This document shows positions 23,601 to 35,404 of a DNA stretch of 64,000 bases, piece by piece. The DNA is taken from assembly GCA_036346275.1 (NCBI GenBank), contig CM070723.1, positions 27,534,176 through 27,598,175 on the forward strand, given 5' to 3'. The notes under the pieces were generated by a model. That model searched no databases and was not told the origin of the DNA. It saw nothing but the letters and a program-made list of their open reading frames with translations. Within the stretch, counting starts at the first letter, position 1; every line of letters starts with the position of its first letter. The DNA comes from Otatea glauca. Its lineage: Eukaryota; Streptophyta; Magnoliopsida; Poales; Poaceae. A program made the translations under genes and the position numbers.

Positions 23601-24700
23601 AAGAAAGTACCCTCCCGAGTCCGCTTGATTTGAAGCCAATAAAGTAGCTCAACTCGCCCATCATACTCATCTCAAACTCAGGCTCATCACCTCGTAAAAC
23701 TGAGACACAAGCGAATGAGATGAGCCACCAAAATTATGTCGCCCACATAAATGCCGACAAGAAGAAAATGAGACTCATGGTGTCCGATGAACAGAGTTTT
23801 GTCTACTATGCCCATTTTGAAGTCATGGTGAGAAGATAAGACTTGAGCCTCTCATACCATGCTCTGGGGCTGCTTGAGTCCATACAAAGCTTTGGAGAGC
23901 TTGTATACATGACTCGAAACTTGGGGTTCTCGAACTCGGAGGTTGTTTGACATAAACCTCTTCCTCAATATAGCCATTGAGGAATGCACTCTTGACATCC
24001 ATTTGATAGAGCTTGAAGCCCTGGGATGCAGAGAATGCAAGCGGGATCCTAATAGCCTCTAGTCTAGCTACAGGCAAAGGTCTCCTCAAAGTCAAGACCT
24101 CAACCTGAGAAAGCTCAGGCAACTAGCCTAGCCTTGTTGCGAATGACAACCCCATCCTCACTCTGCTTGTTTTTGAACACCCACTTGGTCCCAATGACAT
24201 TATGACCAGATGGGGCTCGACAAGTCGCCATACCTTGTTCCTCTCAAAGTTCTCAAGTTCTCATGCATAGCATTAATCCACGATTCATCTGATAATGCAT
24301 GAGAAACATCTTCGGCTCAAAGGAGGCAACGAAGGCAGAGTGGAGGCAGAACGACAAACCTGATTTTGAGCGAGTGACGCGCTCAAACAGATCACCAATG
24401 ATCCGATCGGTGGATGAGCTTTACGGATATGACGGGAGGACCAAGAGTATGGCCTCTACCTCATGCATGTAAGAGGTAGGAGCAGAGCCACTCACCAAGG
24501 AGAGCTCAAGGCAGGGGTCTGGTCACCCGAGGTGCGTAAATGGAAATAGGAGGCACCTCGGTATAGAGGGAACTGGATCCGTGGAACACCATCATCTCCA
24601 TCATCCTCATCTTCTACAAAGATGGTCTCGAGGGATAAGAAGAGCTCAAACATCGTGTCTAGCTCTGGGCTAGCCTCATCGAAGGTCACATCACAGTCTC
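23601..24700 (-). pseudogene. Copia D reverse transcriptase domain (frameshifted, catalytic motif altered)
   Basis: Minus-strand fragments show YQMDV-type MDVKSAF and NGYIEEEVYVKQPP, then KALYGLKQP. The active-site box at 23738-23749 reads YVGD where active Ty1/copia RT has YVDD, so the first catalytic Asp of the pair is missing. Upstream (24492-24689) an acidic linker links integrase to RT. The gene is not functional as it stands. Confidence 0.82.
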
Positions 24701-25900
24701 TATGATCCTATGCGCATCAACACCTGCACTCTATAGCTACGAGAAGAAGTCGAGTAAACTAGAAAGATACCATCGAAGAGCGAGACTCAAACTTATCTAG
24801 GTTACTGACTTCAAGATAAAACACTTGCAACCAAAACGCGAAAATGAGACACACCGGGCTTTCGCCCATACCTCAACTCATAAGAAGTGCGATGCAAATG
24901 TGCTCTCAAAAACACGCGATTAGAAACATGGCAAGCAAGAGCTATAGCCTCACCCAAAACTTCCTAGAGTATTGTGACTGCCTAGCATCGTCCCGCCATC
25001 TCAACCGTGGTCCTGTTCTTCCTTTCCACTACGCCATTCTCACGAGGAGCGAGGGAGAAGAGAACTGATGCTCTAAACCAGACTCCACACAAAAACTCTC
25101 AAAGTAGGAATTCTTGAACTCCGTGCCATTATCACTCACAGATAGCTCAGAATGCACCGGGAGCTCAATAGACAACCCATCGATCAAACCCCTGAAGTGA
25201 GAAAAGTCTCATCCTTCGAGGCCATGAAGAATACCCAAGAGTATCTAGAAAATCATCAACGATGACAAGAACATACCACTTCCCTCCGCCGATCAGACTC
25301 TAGCCGACCAACAAAGGTCCATATGTAAAAGCTGTCTCGGTGCATCACCATCACTACGGTGGATCGGAGGATGAGAAGCGATAACCATCTTGCCATGTCG
25401 GCAAGGAGAGCAAACTAAGTCTTTGACCATCTTGAGTTTGGGCAAACCCGAATGAGATCATGGTCGCTAACTCGGTCAAATGATCAAAACCAATGTGACC
25501 AAGTCTCCTATGCCGTAGGAGAGATCACGGACTCGTAGCAATCAAACATCGAAGAGAGTCTCCGTAAGCGTAAAAATCAGCACGAAAGACTCTCCTAAAT
25601 CTAGAAATCCCAAGAACTAACCCTCCCGATGAATCAAGGATTCTACAGGCATTACTCTTGAAGCTTACCTCGAAAGAGTCATCGATAAGTTGAGAAACAG
25701 AGAGCGATTGTATTGCGACTTACTTACTAAGGCAACATCTTTAAGAATGAAATTTTGGTTAATGCAGATGGTACCTTTAGCAATGACTCTACTCAAGATG
25801 CATCCCCAAAAGTGATTAACTCATCACCGGGGCTCGGACTAGGAAGAGAACCAACGAGAATCTCCGGTCATATGACGAGAACAACCGAGTCAACAATCCA
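24701..25900 (-). pseudogene. Copia D protease-integrase region (badly broken)
   Basis: The minus strand carries the integrase zinc-binding segment LVCSPCRHGKM at about 25395-25430, followed by core phrases for a YSWVFF-type strand near 25240 and FKNSYFE/NGTEF-like text near 25110. The protein would insert cDNA into the genome. Frame changes occur every 50-150 bp and no open frame covers a domain. The homologous piece in copia C (55666-56088) is better preserved and confirms the identity. Confidence 0.72.
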
Positions 25901-27077
25901 AACATCGCCCTTCCCCATCCGACGAACCTCGCTCGAGTCAGTCAGAGAGCTCGGAGTCGTTGATGTCGTTGGTGTCGCCATGAAGCACATGCCGAGAAGT
26001 CATCGCCGCCTTTCTTCTCTTGCGGATCATCCTCGCCTCGTCGCTCCATGTCTCCGTGTCGGAGAGGTTGATGTCGCTGCGCGGCAAGGACGCGGTGGAA
26101 GAGCTTCTTGTTCTTGGAGAAGTTGCGGTACTTCTTCTCGTAGCGCGGTTCACGAACCGGAGGCTTCTTGTTGCGGTTCTTGTCGGTGTAGTCGTTCTTG
26201 CCCGAACCGCCAACGCGTCATTCTTGCCCTTCTCCGCCTTGGGACGTTCGCCAATGTGGTTGGGGCCACCACACTCAAGCGTGATCATGCCACCTCTCTT
26301 CCTCTCTCACCCTCTTGTATGCATGAGAAAACTTGCGGCGAGAAGAGCAAGCTCATTTTCTCGAAATTTTTCCAGTTGGTCATCGCTTAGCTCGCAAAGG
26401 GCGGAAAGAGAGAAACCAATAGAAGGATCAGAAGAAGAAGATCCAATGGGATCGGTGACCAAAGCCATCGACTGAGATTTCGTCTTACGAGAGACGACAT
26501 CGATCTCATGAGTCTTGAGGCGGAATAAAGCCCGCCAAGAGTCGAGTCGATAAGTCGGTGGTGTCCTTGATGGTGGTCACCTTCATCTCCCAAACCCAAG
26601 GTCGAGTGCGGTCAAGAAATGCCGAGCATTGTCCGAGTCAGGGTATATGCAACCAACTGCTCGGAGGTCGCTCAAAATCTTTGTAAACCGACCAAAACAC
26701 TCGTCGAGACTCTCACCAGCGCGTTGATCAAACTTGTTGTACTCGCGCTTGAACTGGTCCTCCACGCCTTGATTTGAGTAGAGCCCTCATGGTAAGCATC
26801 GAGGGTTACCCAAATCTCGTGAGCGGAGCGAAGGTGAGAAATCCTATCATACTCACATGGCTAAGACCTCAGATGAGAATGTTCCTTGCCTTAGCATTCG
26901 CCTCAACGCCAACCATATTGATGGCCGTGACATTTTCATCGCCAGGAACCTCATACGGAGTTTCACCTTCTCGCCATATCGTAGCCCCGGCGATGTATGA
27001 CTCCATCCGGACTTCCAAAAAGGAAAATCAACTCCATTAAAGATTGGATGCTTGGTGGAATATTTGTCCGTCGCCAT
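25901..27077 (-). pseudogene. gag: Copia D gag
   Basis: A likely start codon is at 27077 (MATDKYSTKHPIFNGVDF), close after the primer site. Downstream, MEDQFKREYNKFDQRAGESL (from 26765) is typical of Ty1/copia gag. A zinc-knuckle remnant (ECGGPNHIGERP) near 26270 lacks its first and last Cys. Three or more frameshifts break the gene. It would form the RNA-packaging particle. Confidence 0.78.
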
Positions 27078-27118
27078 GGCTCTTGAGACCGGTCAAGATC
27101 TATGGAAGAGCAAAACCT

Positions 27119-27130
27119 GCTCTGATACCA
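27119..27130 (-). promoter_or_regulatory. Primer binding site of copia D
   Basis: Minus strand TGGTATCAGAGC, an exact match to the initiator tRNA-Met 3' end, two bases past the LTR. Confidence 0.95.
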
Positions 27131-27132
27131 AT

Positions 27133-28751
27133 TGAGGGACCGAAATGGCGAACAGAGGGGGTGAATGGTCGCAAATAAAATTCCCCAAAATACTCCAACA
27201 AAAAACTCGACAAGATCGCCAAAAGGAATTGTGAAAACCCAAAAACTAGACAACTATGTGTACCCCAAGCTTGCATGGATAAGTACCATAAAATATGTGG
27301 GGATTTTTGAGTCACAATCCTGGTTGTCTAGTGTCCAAGATAAAGAGGAATCAATTCAAACTCTTGCTTTTAGAAAGGACATCAATTCAAATCACAAAAG
27401 TCACTTTCAGAAAAGCAAAAGCAGAATTCCCAGAACTTGTCCTCAATTTGCACAGGAGGTTGGTGGGTTTCTGCAGCTCACAAAATTTTGAGACTTTTTA
27501 TCCCTGTGACCATCAGAGTCTTGAAGAACTCCACCAAATTTCTCCTCAAAAGCCTTACAGAAAAACACGAAAAATCGAAGAACACAGTCTGGTCAAGAAC
27601 TTCGAGCAGAACGTTTGGGGCTCGGTTTTCACCTCATGGCGCCCAAACGGTACAACAAGTGAACTCTAAAATTTTTCTGCAAGCGGATATCAGAGTCCCG
27701 CACCTCCTCCAACAAGAATCACTCAAAAGGATTTTTCTATATTTTTACAAAATCAAACACTGACTGTTGCGCGAAGAACAAGTTCAGAACAAAGTTGGAA
27801 CTTGAAAGAAAAGATGTTCTCTACTCAATCCAAGAGTGCAAAAGAGATGTAAAACCATATGAACACACTCAAAACATCCAAGAACAGCAGCATTTAGAAG
27901 GAGGGGAGGCAAATCCAAATTACTTGAAAGTAAATTATGGAATGTAATTATGGAAAGTAAATGCTGAATTTAAATTATGTAAAGTAAAGACATAATGTAA
28001 ATGCAAAATAAATTCAGAGGTGGATGAATAAAACTTTCATTTCTGGAAGGAGGTTACAAAGCCTCACATTCATGTGGGCAAAGCTCAAATGAGCATCAAA
28101 ACCTCAACACCTTCCAGGAGAGGAGGCTACCCTCCACCCCTATTTATACTACTCTTGGGCCACCTACCACCCTTGGATGAGTCCTCAACCCTAGAGCACT
28201 CATCTAAGGGCTAGGATTAACCCACACACACAGCCATGCAAGGGCTAACCCAAAACCCACACACATATCGGGTTTTCTTGCACGGCTTTCAAAGCATACT
28301 ACCTAGACCCGCTAACCTATCAACTAGACCTCAATCCGACGGCCCTCATTGATCCACGCGGCATCTAGCTAGCATCAACTCCTTTCCTTGTCTTCTTAAC
28401 TTGCCCGGACTCCGTCTCCGATCATCTTCCGGCGATCTCCCAACCGTCTGGACCTCGACGCCCTCGCCTAGTCCCGGCCATCCTTCGCCTCACCATGACC
28501 TAGCACCGTCGTCCTGCAACCATCAAAGACAAGGAAACTCCTCACATAGCAATGCCCACAAAGATGTGCAATAAACCATCCAACTCATCACTACCGCGTC
28601 CATACGACCGGTACTGCCACTCCTGGCAGAGACAACTCAAATTGCTTTATTTTGAAAATCAATCCAAATCAAACTCAAACTTGAGCACACCTTGCTCAAA
28701 TAAAGTCAAATACTCATCACAAACATGGATGGACCTCCACATGGTCCTTCA
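27133..28751 (-). repeat. 5' LTR of copia D
   Basis: Minus strand TGAAGGACCATG to GGTCCCTCA, 1619 bp. The LTR ends form a 9 bp imperfect inverted repeat. Confidence 0.92.
28141..28148 (-). promoter_or_regulatory. TATA box of the copia D 5' LTR
   Basis: Minus strand GTAGTATAAATAGGGG, about 600 bp into the LTR; the same motif is at 20393-20400 in the 3' LTR. Confidence 0.6.
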
Positions 28752-28808
28752 CACATATAAATCATTCATTCAAATTTTAAATAACGAATTGAACCGATCC
28801 GTCTTTAC

Positions 28809-28883
28809 CTGTGGTGCCTCTCCTGTAGAAGGTGGCTGCATCTGTGGATTGAACATGTAGAAAGGAGGAGGAGGCTGGGAGCT
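28809..28883 (-). other. Proline-rich repeat exon (75 nt) of the tnpA-like gene
   Basis: Minus-strand acceptor ATCCACAG, then SSQPPPPFYMFNPQM and a GEAPQ end, then donor GTAAAGAC. It is exactly 25 codons, phase 0 at both ends. Confidence 0.7.
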
Positions 28884-28963
28884 CTGTGGATCATAGTTTG
28901 TGATATGAAGTACACATAATAGAGTTTTTTGAAAATAAAGAATGCATGAGAATATCATATAAC

Positions 28964-29110
28964 CTGAGGTACATCTCCTAGGGGTGGTGCCTGCATCCCA
29001 GTAGGGTTTATGAAGGACGCTGGGGGAGGCTGAGCACCCTGTGATGCTTCTCCTTGTGGTGGTGGCTGCATGTGCGGAGAAAACATGTAGAAGGGAGGTG
29101 GCTGGGAGCC
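28964..29110 (-). other. Double proline-rich repeat exon (147 nt) of the tnpA-like gene
   Basis: Minus-strand acceptor TATGTCATAG, two repeat units beginning GSQPPPFYMFSPHM and GAQPPPASFINPTG, then donor GTTATATG after DVPQ. It is exactly 49 codons, phase 0 at both ends. Confidence 0.7.
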
Positions 29111-31399
29111 CTATGACATAATAGTCCAGTTTGTGAATTCGTGATTTTACGAGCTAAGTGAATTAAAGAGTAATGATCTCAAGTATCTTTACTGCGAACA
29201 GAGGGCTAAACACCGCACGTTAGGTCCAAGAGATTGTGACAATTCTTTGCATATAGATTGTTTGTTAGATTTTAATCACAAATGTAAACTTGAGCGCTTT
29301 TGTTCAAAGTTGAGATTGTACCGCAGATACATTTTCATGTATTCTCGAGTCTTCTGCTTCGCGAGCTTCCTCTCGTGCTTGACGAGACTCTTCTCGTGCT
29401 TGACGAGCCTCCTCTCGCTTCACGAGCCTCCTCGTGCGCTTGTGCTTCCGTGCGGACCTCGACGAGCGAGTACTCCTGTGAGGAAACCGAGCCTCGTGGA
29501 GGACGATCGCATTCCACAACTCCATCCCCCATGGCCCACCTACAAACGATATATACTGAGATGTGACCATGCAATTTTTTTCCCTTAGTAGAGCGAAAAC
29601 AAATAAAATCAGTTTTATTAACGAACCTCCCATGCTTTAGGCCCCCTCCAGCGTGGTACAACGCTTCCACATCGACCGGTGGGGCCCTCCAATCAACCTC
29701 CGGCCCATGACGTTGTGTCATTTGTTCTGCATATGACACCTACAAAACAGCATTTTGGTGCTCCTGGATGTAAATTTGCACAAAACATATTGTGTCATTT
29801 ATACTTACCTTCCTCTCACTAGCCCGTTGTCGCACAACACATCCGGTTCATGGATCCTCGCCTTGGTGCCCCGGATGTAAACTTCCACAAAAGTGGGAGT
29901 ACTCCCACTTCGACCTCCTACGATGCAAAGTTGTAAACATAGTGACAAATTCACTAACAATTATAATACCGATACTTACCATGCGTTGCTCTAGGCCAAT
30001 GTGTCCGCTCACGCCGTACTTGTGCTTCCCCAATCTACTTCTTCTGCTCCCTCGATTTCTATTTGATTTTTCTTGAAAATCCTCCAGGCCCCGAAGACTA
30101 GCACATCCACCTCCAAGCATCCATGTCCTTCATTATCCAATCGACCGAGCTCGAGATACTCTTGTTCATCGGTGTATCCACCTCGCCTCGGTCCTCTTCT
30201 CATGTTCACCTTCTTCACCCTCTTGTAAAAATTGATAACAGCTTGAATCGTGCATTCTCGAATGAATCTCCGACAACCTTTTGTGCCGCCATTGAAGACG
30301 CTTTTGGCCTTCTTCAAAGCATTGTAATCATCTTCGCTCTCAAGCGGAACCTCTCCCGCATATAATCACACACTTTGTCAAATTGTACATACATTTAAAG
30401 CAATACTCAAATAGAGTAAATACATAACGCAAACTCACCTGAAGCCAGCCCACACCTGCGCTCGACATGTTTGGTTGTCTTCGCCTCCTTCCACGCTCTC
30501 CTTCAACGCCCAAGTGCTTCCGATTGTGGTCATGAATCTTTCCCTTTGACTCAACCATGCCGGGGTAGTAGTATCGGCCAAGGGCTCCCAAAGACGGCGT
30601 TAACCTTTGTAATGTGGCCCGTCCAGTCCAACCCGGCTCTTTCCAAAGGCCTACAACAAAATACAAGACAAAGATGCATCAAAACAATAAGTTGTCACCT
30701 AGCTAATGCTAAAAGAGAAGATATAATCACACTGCTCCGTGTACCTCTATCAACCTCCTATCGGCCGGGTTGCATCTCGACGAATCGAGACGGTTTTACT
30801 AAACCTGAAATGCAAATAATTAGTTCATAGACATTACAATGTAAATATGGAGATTAAAAGATAATCCAATACTACACATATACCGATGGTACCCAAGAAG
30901 ACCCGCCCTCTTCAATCGCTCTAAGGTCGCCTCCAACTCTGCATCTGCCACGCCTCGGCCTCGTCTCTGCATCAGACCGTTGTCCCATCGCCACCACTCC
31001 CAATGACCTCCTCGTCGTCCGCCTCGCCCATGTCGCCATGCTCACATCCCAACCGCCTCCTCTCGCAACCCCTACCTGCCTCGCGCCTCCGGTGGTCGCT
31101 CTCGCTGTTCTCGTGCTCGCCATCGAAGCACCTCTGGAGCTGCTCCTCACCCTAATCTGCTGCCGCCAAAGAAATATGGCGCTGCCGGCCGTCCGAGTCG
31201 ACCATCGTAACCCTTGCTCCTCGACCTTCGGAGGACGACCACCGAACTTGCCATTAAGCTTGTCAACTGATGCCCGAACATACTCATCTGCTCAAATTTG
31301 ACAAGAGTTAGTATACAAGTTTTACAAATAATTTTCAATAACTTGCAAAAAGAATGAGACAACTATAACATGTAAAAATGAAGGAGACAACAATGACTT

Positions 31400-34300
31400 G
31401 TAAAATGAACGAGGCAACAATAATCTTACAAAATATACATATCAAAAGTCGCCGGCGTCGAATCGTCGCTGACTCAGATTTCATTGAGATGTGCTTGAAG
31501 ACGCAATCCTTATCGACTTACGAGGCGTTTCCGTGACGGGCCGGTTCATCTGTTATTACGTCGTGGCATCGTAGGTAATTGATCAAGTCCTGCCCGTCGG
31601 AGACAAAGAAAGAATCCCTATAGCTTCTTCTTGATATACATCACCCACATCATCCTCTACGCATTTGCCACATATGAAACATCCCGTGAGGGTATACTTC
31701 GTGGTTAACTTTAAATACAACCCACCAAGCCTTCAAGCTACGGTGAGGATAGCTCGTAGTACACTGCCAACCCGATGTGCAAGCACGATGTTATTGATAT
31801 GGCCACAAGCCGCGACCGTGTGCTTCACCTCCACCATCCCAAAGTCATCGACACGTGTGCCGCTGTGTGGATCGAACCAATGGCAATCAAAAACACGACC
31901 TTCGGATCTTTGCCACCCCAAAGGTATACTCAATTATGTTTTGTACAACACCGTAGTAGTCTAATATATCGCCACCGAATCGGATGACGCTGTGACTACT
32001 CCGCTGTTTGAAGTGGCCGCAAGTGGACGGCTAGCTTCTAATTTCATCTGTTCAAAACGGAACCCGCTCATATCACAATGACTATAGCTCCTTGCCGTCA
32101 CATCACCATGTGAGAGCTGCCGGAGATCCTCATGAACGGAGGCATCACGCATACACTATATAGCAACATTCATCATCGTTAGTCTAATATTAAGTTACTA
32201 CAACAATTCATTTTAGAAAATGAATAAATAGTCAAATTACATGCCGATGGAACCATTGCACGAAGCTTGGGCCGCTTTTCAACCCATCACGACGTAGGTT
32301 ATCCAATTGCTTAGTTGTGGGTTGTCGAGTTGACTTCAATTTTCTTTGTCAAATACTCGCGTCATTTATTCTCGGTTAAAAGGACATCGACCAAATGTTC
32401 AAAACATAATTCGTAAAGTCACTTACTCAAAATATTTTTCAACTTCTACCATGTTAGTGAACATGTAAAGTATGGCTATGTTCCACTCCTCATACTTCAC
32501 ATGGTGTGCGTATGTACGACCCAACAAAGTTGACCCTTGCATTGAAAAAGCTTAAGTTCGCTCAACGGTTCTTCTTCCGCGGCACGGCACCGATTCTTAC
32601 GGACGCTCACGTTGTGCTTATGCATAAATACTTTGTTGAGAAGTTTGTGATCTCTTTACTTGCATAAGCCTCTCGCGATACACCCTCTACCCTTGCCTTG
32701 TTGCGCATCGTAGCTCTAAGCTTTTTCAACTCCCTTTCCGACTATACATCCATCCGAATCGCAGACCTCCAACCTTCGCTTCTAAGGTAGATGCACCAGC
32801 AGGTGTTGCATCACATTCATAAAACCAGGTGGGAAAGTTTTTCCAACTTGCATACAAGCAATGGAATTCCCTTCTCTAACTTCGCATCAACGCCTTAGAG
32901 ATTTCCTTACCGCATATCCGCCTATAGAAGTAATCGAGCTCGCCAACATCCTCCACAACTCATTATCAAAATAGCCACTAAACATTACGAACAAGTCTTT
33001 CCATGATAATATGGTAATCATGACTCTTTAGCCCGCTTAGCTTACGGTCTTGACATTCACACCCGCTTTATGTTAGATGCATAGCGGTCGTGAAACTTTA
33101 GAGTTTTCAACCACCTCAAAATCTGTTTACGGTCTTACGGCTTCACACAAGATGGAGCTCGTGGCGGCTCTCATTCCCATTTAAACCAACTTTAACCTCG
33201 AGCCACGGCCTAGCACAATGATCACCCATGTCTTTCCTAACACTCACGTTATCCTTTGTTTTGTCGCTACATCAAACACCATGCTTATGATGCTTTACGC
33301 CACATTGCGCTCTTGGTGCATCAAATCTATGTTATGCGGCAGAATCAAAGCTTTTATGTAAGCAACTCCCAAAGAAAAGAAATATGAGTCCAAGCAGCTC
33401 CTTTCCATAGCTGAAACCCACTCCGTAGATCGCATACAAGCGACTATGCCACTCACCTATCTCTCTCCCGTGAGTCGCCTGGGGCCCTTTTTAACTTTCT
33501 CATCCTTTTCGAAATGCTTTGGCGTCGTTCCTAAAAGGGTACTCGCGGAAGCCATCGCCGATGGCAATCGAAGAATGTGATCTTTTACCGTGCGTGAGCT
33601 CAATGCATCGAGTCACCATACAAATTGGACAACACAAAGTACCATGAACACACCACCACCCAAATGCCATATGCCAACAAATCATGGACCGACCACAGTA
33701 TGCGGCTCGTAAGGTAAACTCTCGCCACCAACGCCGTCAGATGCCTTTTCCTCGCCACAACTTCTTCACTCATCAATTAAGGGCCGATGAACACATTGAG
33801 ATCCTTCCTCGGATGCTTAGGACTGGAATGACAAGAGCAAGGAATATGAACCCCTCTTTCAAGCAAATCTCGGTGGAAGATTGTATGGCATGATGAAGAC
33901 CGCCAACAAGAGTAGGGGCTAGCGCCAGGCCGAAGGTGTGAAACCGTCCGTGGACAAACCAAGACGGACACTCCTAGGGTCGCTTGCAAATGCAGGATCG
34001 AATCGGTCCAATGCCCGCCATGCCTCGCCATCGACGGATGGACCATCATATCCGGTCTTGGTCCTCACGCTTACCTTCTTTGTGCCACCGCATATGTTTC
34101 ATTGCTTTCTTTTGACATGTACACCGCTTAAGCCTATCCGTGATCGGCATGTACCAAGATGTTTAGTCGCGACCTTTGTATTCACCGATACCCTTCCTCA
34201 TATACCACCTCAACGAATCGCACTTACCGCAATGCATACAATGGGTATCGTTATCATGATCCTTCCGTAACAAAGATGCAATTATTCTCGCACACATCAA

Positions 34301-34878
34301 TCTTCCGTAATTCATCTCGAGGCCGCCATCAACTTTTTCGATTGGTACAAACTTTGGCATCTTGTGGTTAGGCGGAAGGACATCATTCATTAGTTCAAGC
34401 AAAGCGTTGAAGCATTTGTTCGAAAAGTTGAACTTCGACTTCATCGACATAAGCCGTGTAACCGCCTGCAGGACGGTCACATTGGTCAAGTCATGCAGCT
34501 TCTCGTCCGAGGCATCAAGTAGCCTATAGAATTCCTTAACCTCCTCCTTTGTGACCCTTCCCGAGTTAAATTCACCCCCGCCAAGATCATCCAAAGATGT
34601 CTTCCATCCGGTCGTGATCCTCCACATGGTCCAACATCTCTTCGTCTCGATAGCACGCCTCGGCCTCTCCATGACGGTGCCACACCAAATAGTTCGGCAT
34701 GAACCGCTTTTGCAAATGTGATAACGCACTATATCCTTGCTATAGTAGCCGTTATTCTCGCAGAGGGTACACGGCAATACACATATTCAGCTCCTCCAAA
34801 TAATGCTTGCTTCAAGAAAGCATCCGTGATCTCCCCCATCCCTTGAGTGCCCCCATCACTCCTCCATCCGTCATACAT
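31400..34878 (-). pseudogene. tnpD: CACTA transposase (tnpD / TNP2 type)
   Basis: Minus strand, probable start at 34878 (MYDGWRSDGGTQGMGEI). Along the protein: KSKFNFSNKCFNALLELM and a CMHCGKC zinc pair (34.2-34.5 kb), VRLGLSTDGFTPF near 33.9 kb, all of the Transposase_21 domain; VCKLEKLFPPGFMNVM near 32.8 kb (DUF4218); LRQLSHGDVTARSY and SGFRFEQMK near 32.1 kb, then YYGVVQNIIEYTF (DUF4216). This enzyme cuts and joins the CACTA ends in the nucleus. A spliced intron is plausible at about 32.17-32.24 kb. Frameshifts are scattered; only 34163-34777 stays open for long. Order (tnpD upstream of tnpA) fits the family. Confidence 0.85.
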
Positions 34879-35400
34879 CGCCTTCGATCGTCACCCATTA
34901 TCAAAGCTAAACAAATGAAACAATGTCAACGCATCGACCGTGGCTTAGGTGACAAAGACAACCTATTAGGAAAGATTTGTCCTAAACCCACCCAAGAATG
35001 GAGGTTATTAGCATGCGACTGTGACGTGCGCTACGAATCGAACGAATTTCGCAAAGATAATTCATTGTTCTCCAAACGCACGCCGATGTCAAAAGCGCCG
35101 GAGAACAACAGGTTATGTGGCCAAATCACGCTCGGATCGCCGCACGACACGTGCCCTATGCAACAACCAACATTCTCGGCCGTCCAAAATACGCTGATAC
35201 AATCCGGACCGCGCACCTCACAAGCAAATGTGAGATGCGCCGTTCAACGGTGACGCTATGCTCTCTCTTATTCGACACAAACCCTAAACTCTAACGTTAT
35301 ATACAACGGCAATGAAAAATAAAATATATATATCATATGCAATAATATAAAATGAGATGAAATAACTTTAAACGAATATAAAAGAGACGAATATACCTTC
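34879..35400 (-). other. 5' flank of tnpD
   Basis: About 500 bp between the GC-rich leader and the tnpD start. The plus-strand frame 34807-35253 overlaps tnpD and has no family features. It probably holds the 5' UTR and first intron. Confidence 0.4.
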
Positions 35401-35404
35401 TCCA

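Larger units (their letters stand above)
19375..28751 (-). mobile_element. Ty1/copia retrotransposon D (9.4 kb), SIRE-like, in the tnpA-like gene
   Basis: LTRs at 19375-20998 and 27133-28751, a primer site and polypurine tract on the minus strand, and a perfect 5 bp duplication cacat (19370-19374, 28752-28756). Domain order on the minus strand is gag, protease/integrase, RT, RNase H, which makes it Ty1/copia. RT and RNase H phrases (MDVKSAFLNGYIEEEVYV, MIGSLLYLIASRPDI) and about 1.9 kb of extra sequence after pol suggest the SIRE/Maximus lineage. Many frameshifts and stops are present. It is the same family as copia C (45900-47346, 55521-56575). Confidence 0.9.
28809..31290 (-). pseudogene. 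tnpA-like gene of the large CACTA, 5' and central exons
   Basis: Read on the minus strand, exons run from about 31290 (after acceptor TTTGAGCAG) to 28809, with the last exon at 19252-19341. Recognisable parts: a DAELEATLERLKRAG-type segment near 30920; a Transposase_24-like stretch at about 30010-30317 (AVINFYKRVKKV, then DEQEYLELG); SYAEQMTQRHGPEVDW near 29720; an Ala/Arg/Glu coiled coil (REEARQAREESRQAREE) near 29400; and proline-rich repeat exons at 28964-29110 and 28809-28883. En/Spm second proteins bind the subterminal repeats and assist TnpD. Several frame breaks exist and exact 5' exons are uncertain. Confidence 0.7.

Noticed and set aside
25755..26475. 211- and 151-residue plus-strand frames
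   Set aside because: Antisense shadows of the copia D gag/protease region, which reads as protein on the minus strand.
29304..29633. Stand-alone Ala/Arg/Glu-rich small protein
   Set aside because: The coiled-coil text fits as an exon of the tnpA-like gene, in the right order and strand, rather than as a separate gene.
34807..35253. 148-residue plus-strand frame in the CACTA
   Set aside because: Overlaps the minus-strand tnpD N-terminus and 5' flank; no protein-like pattern.
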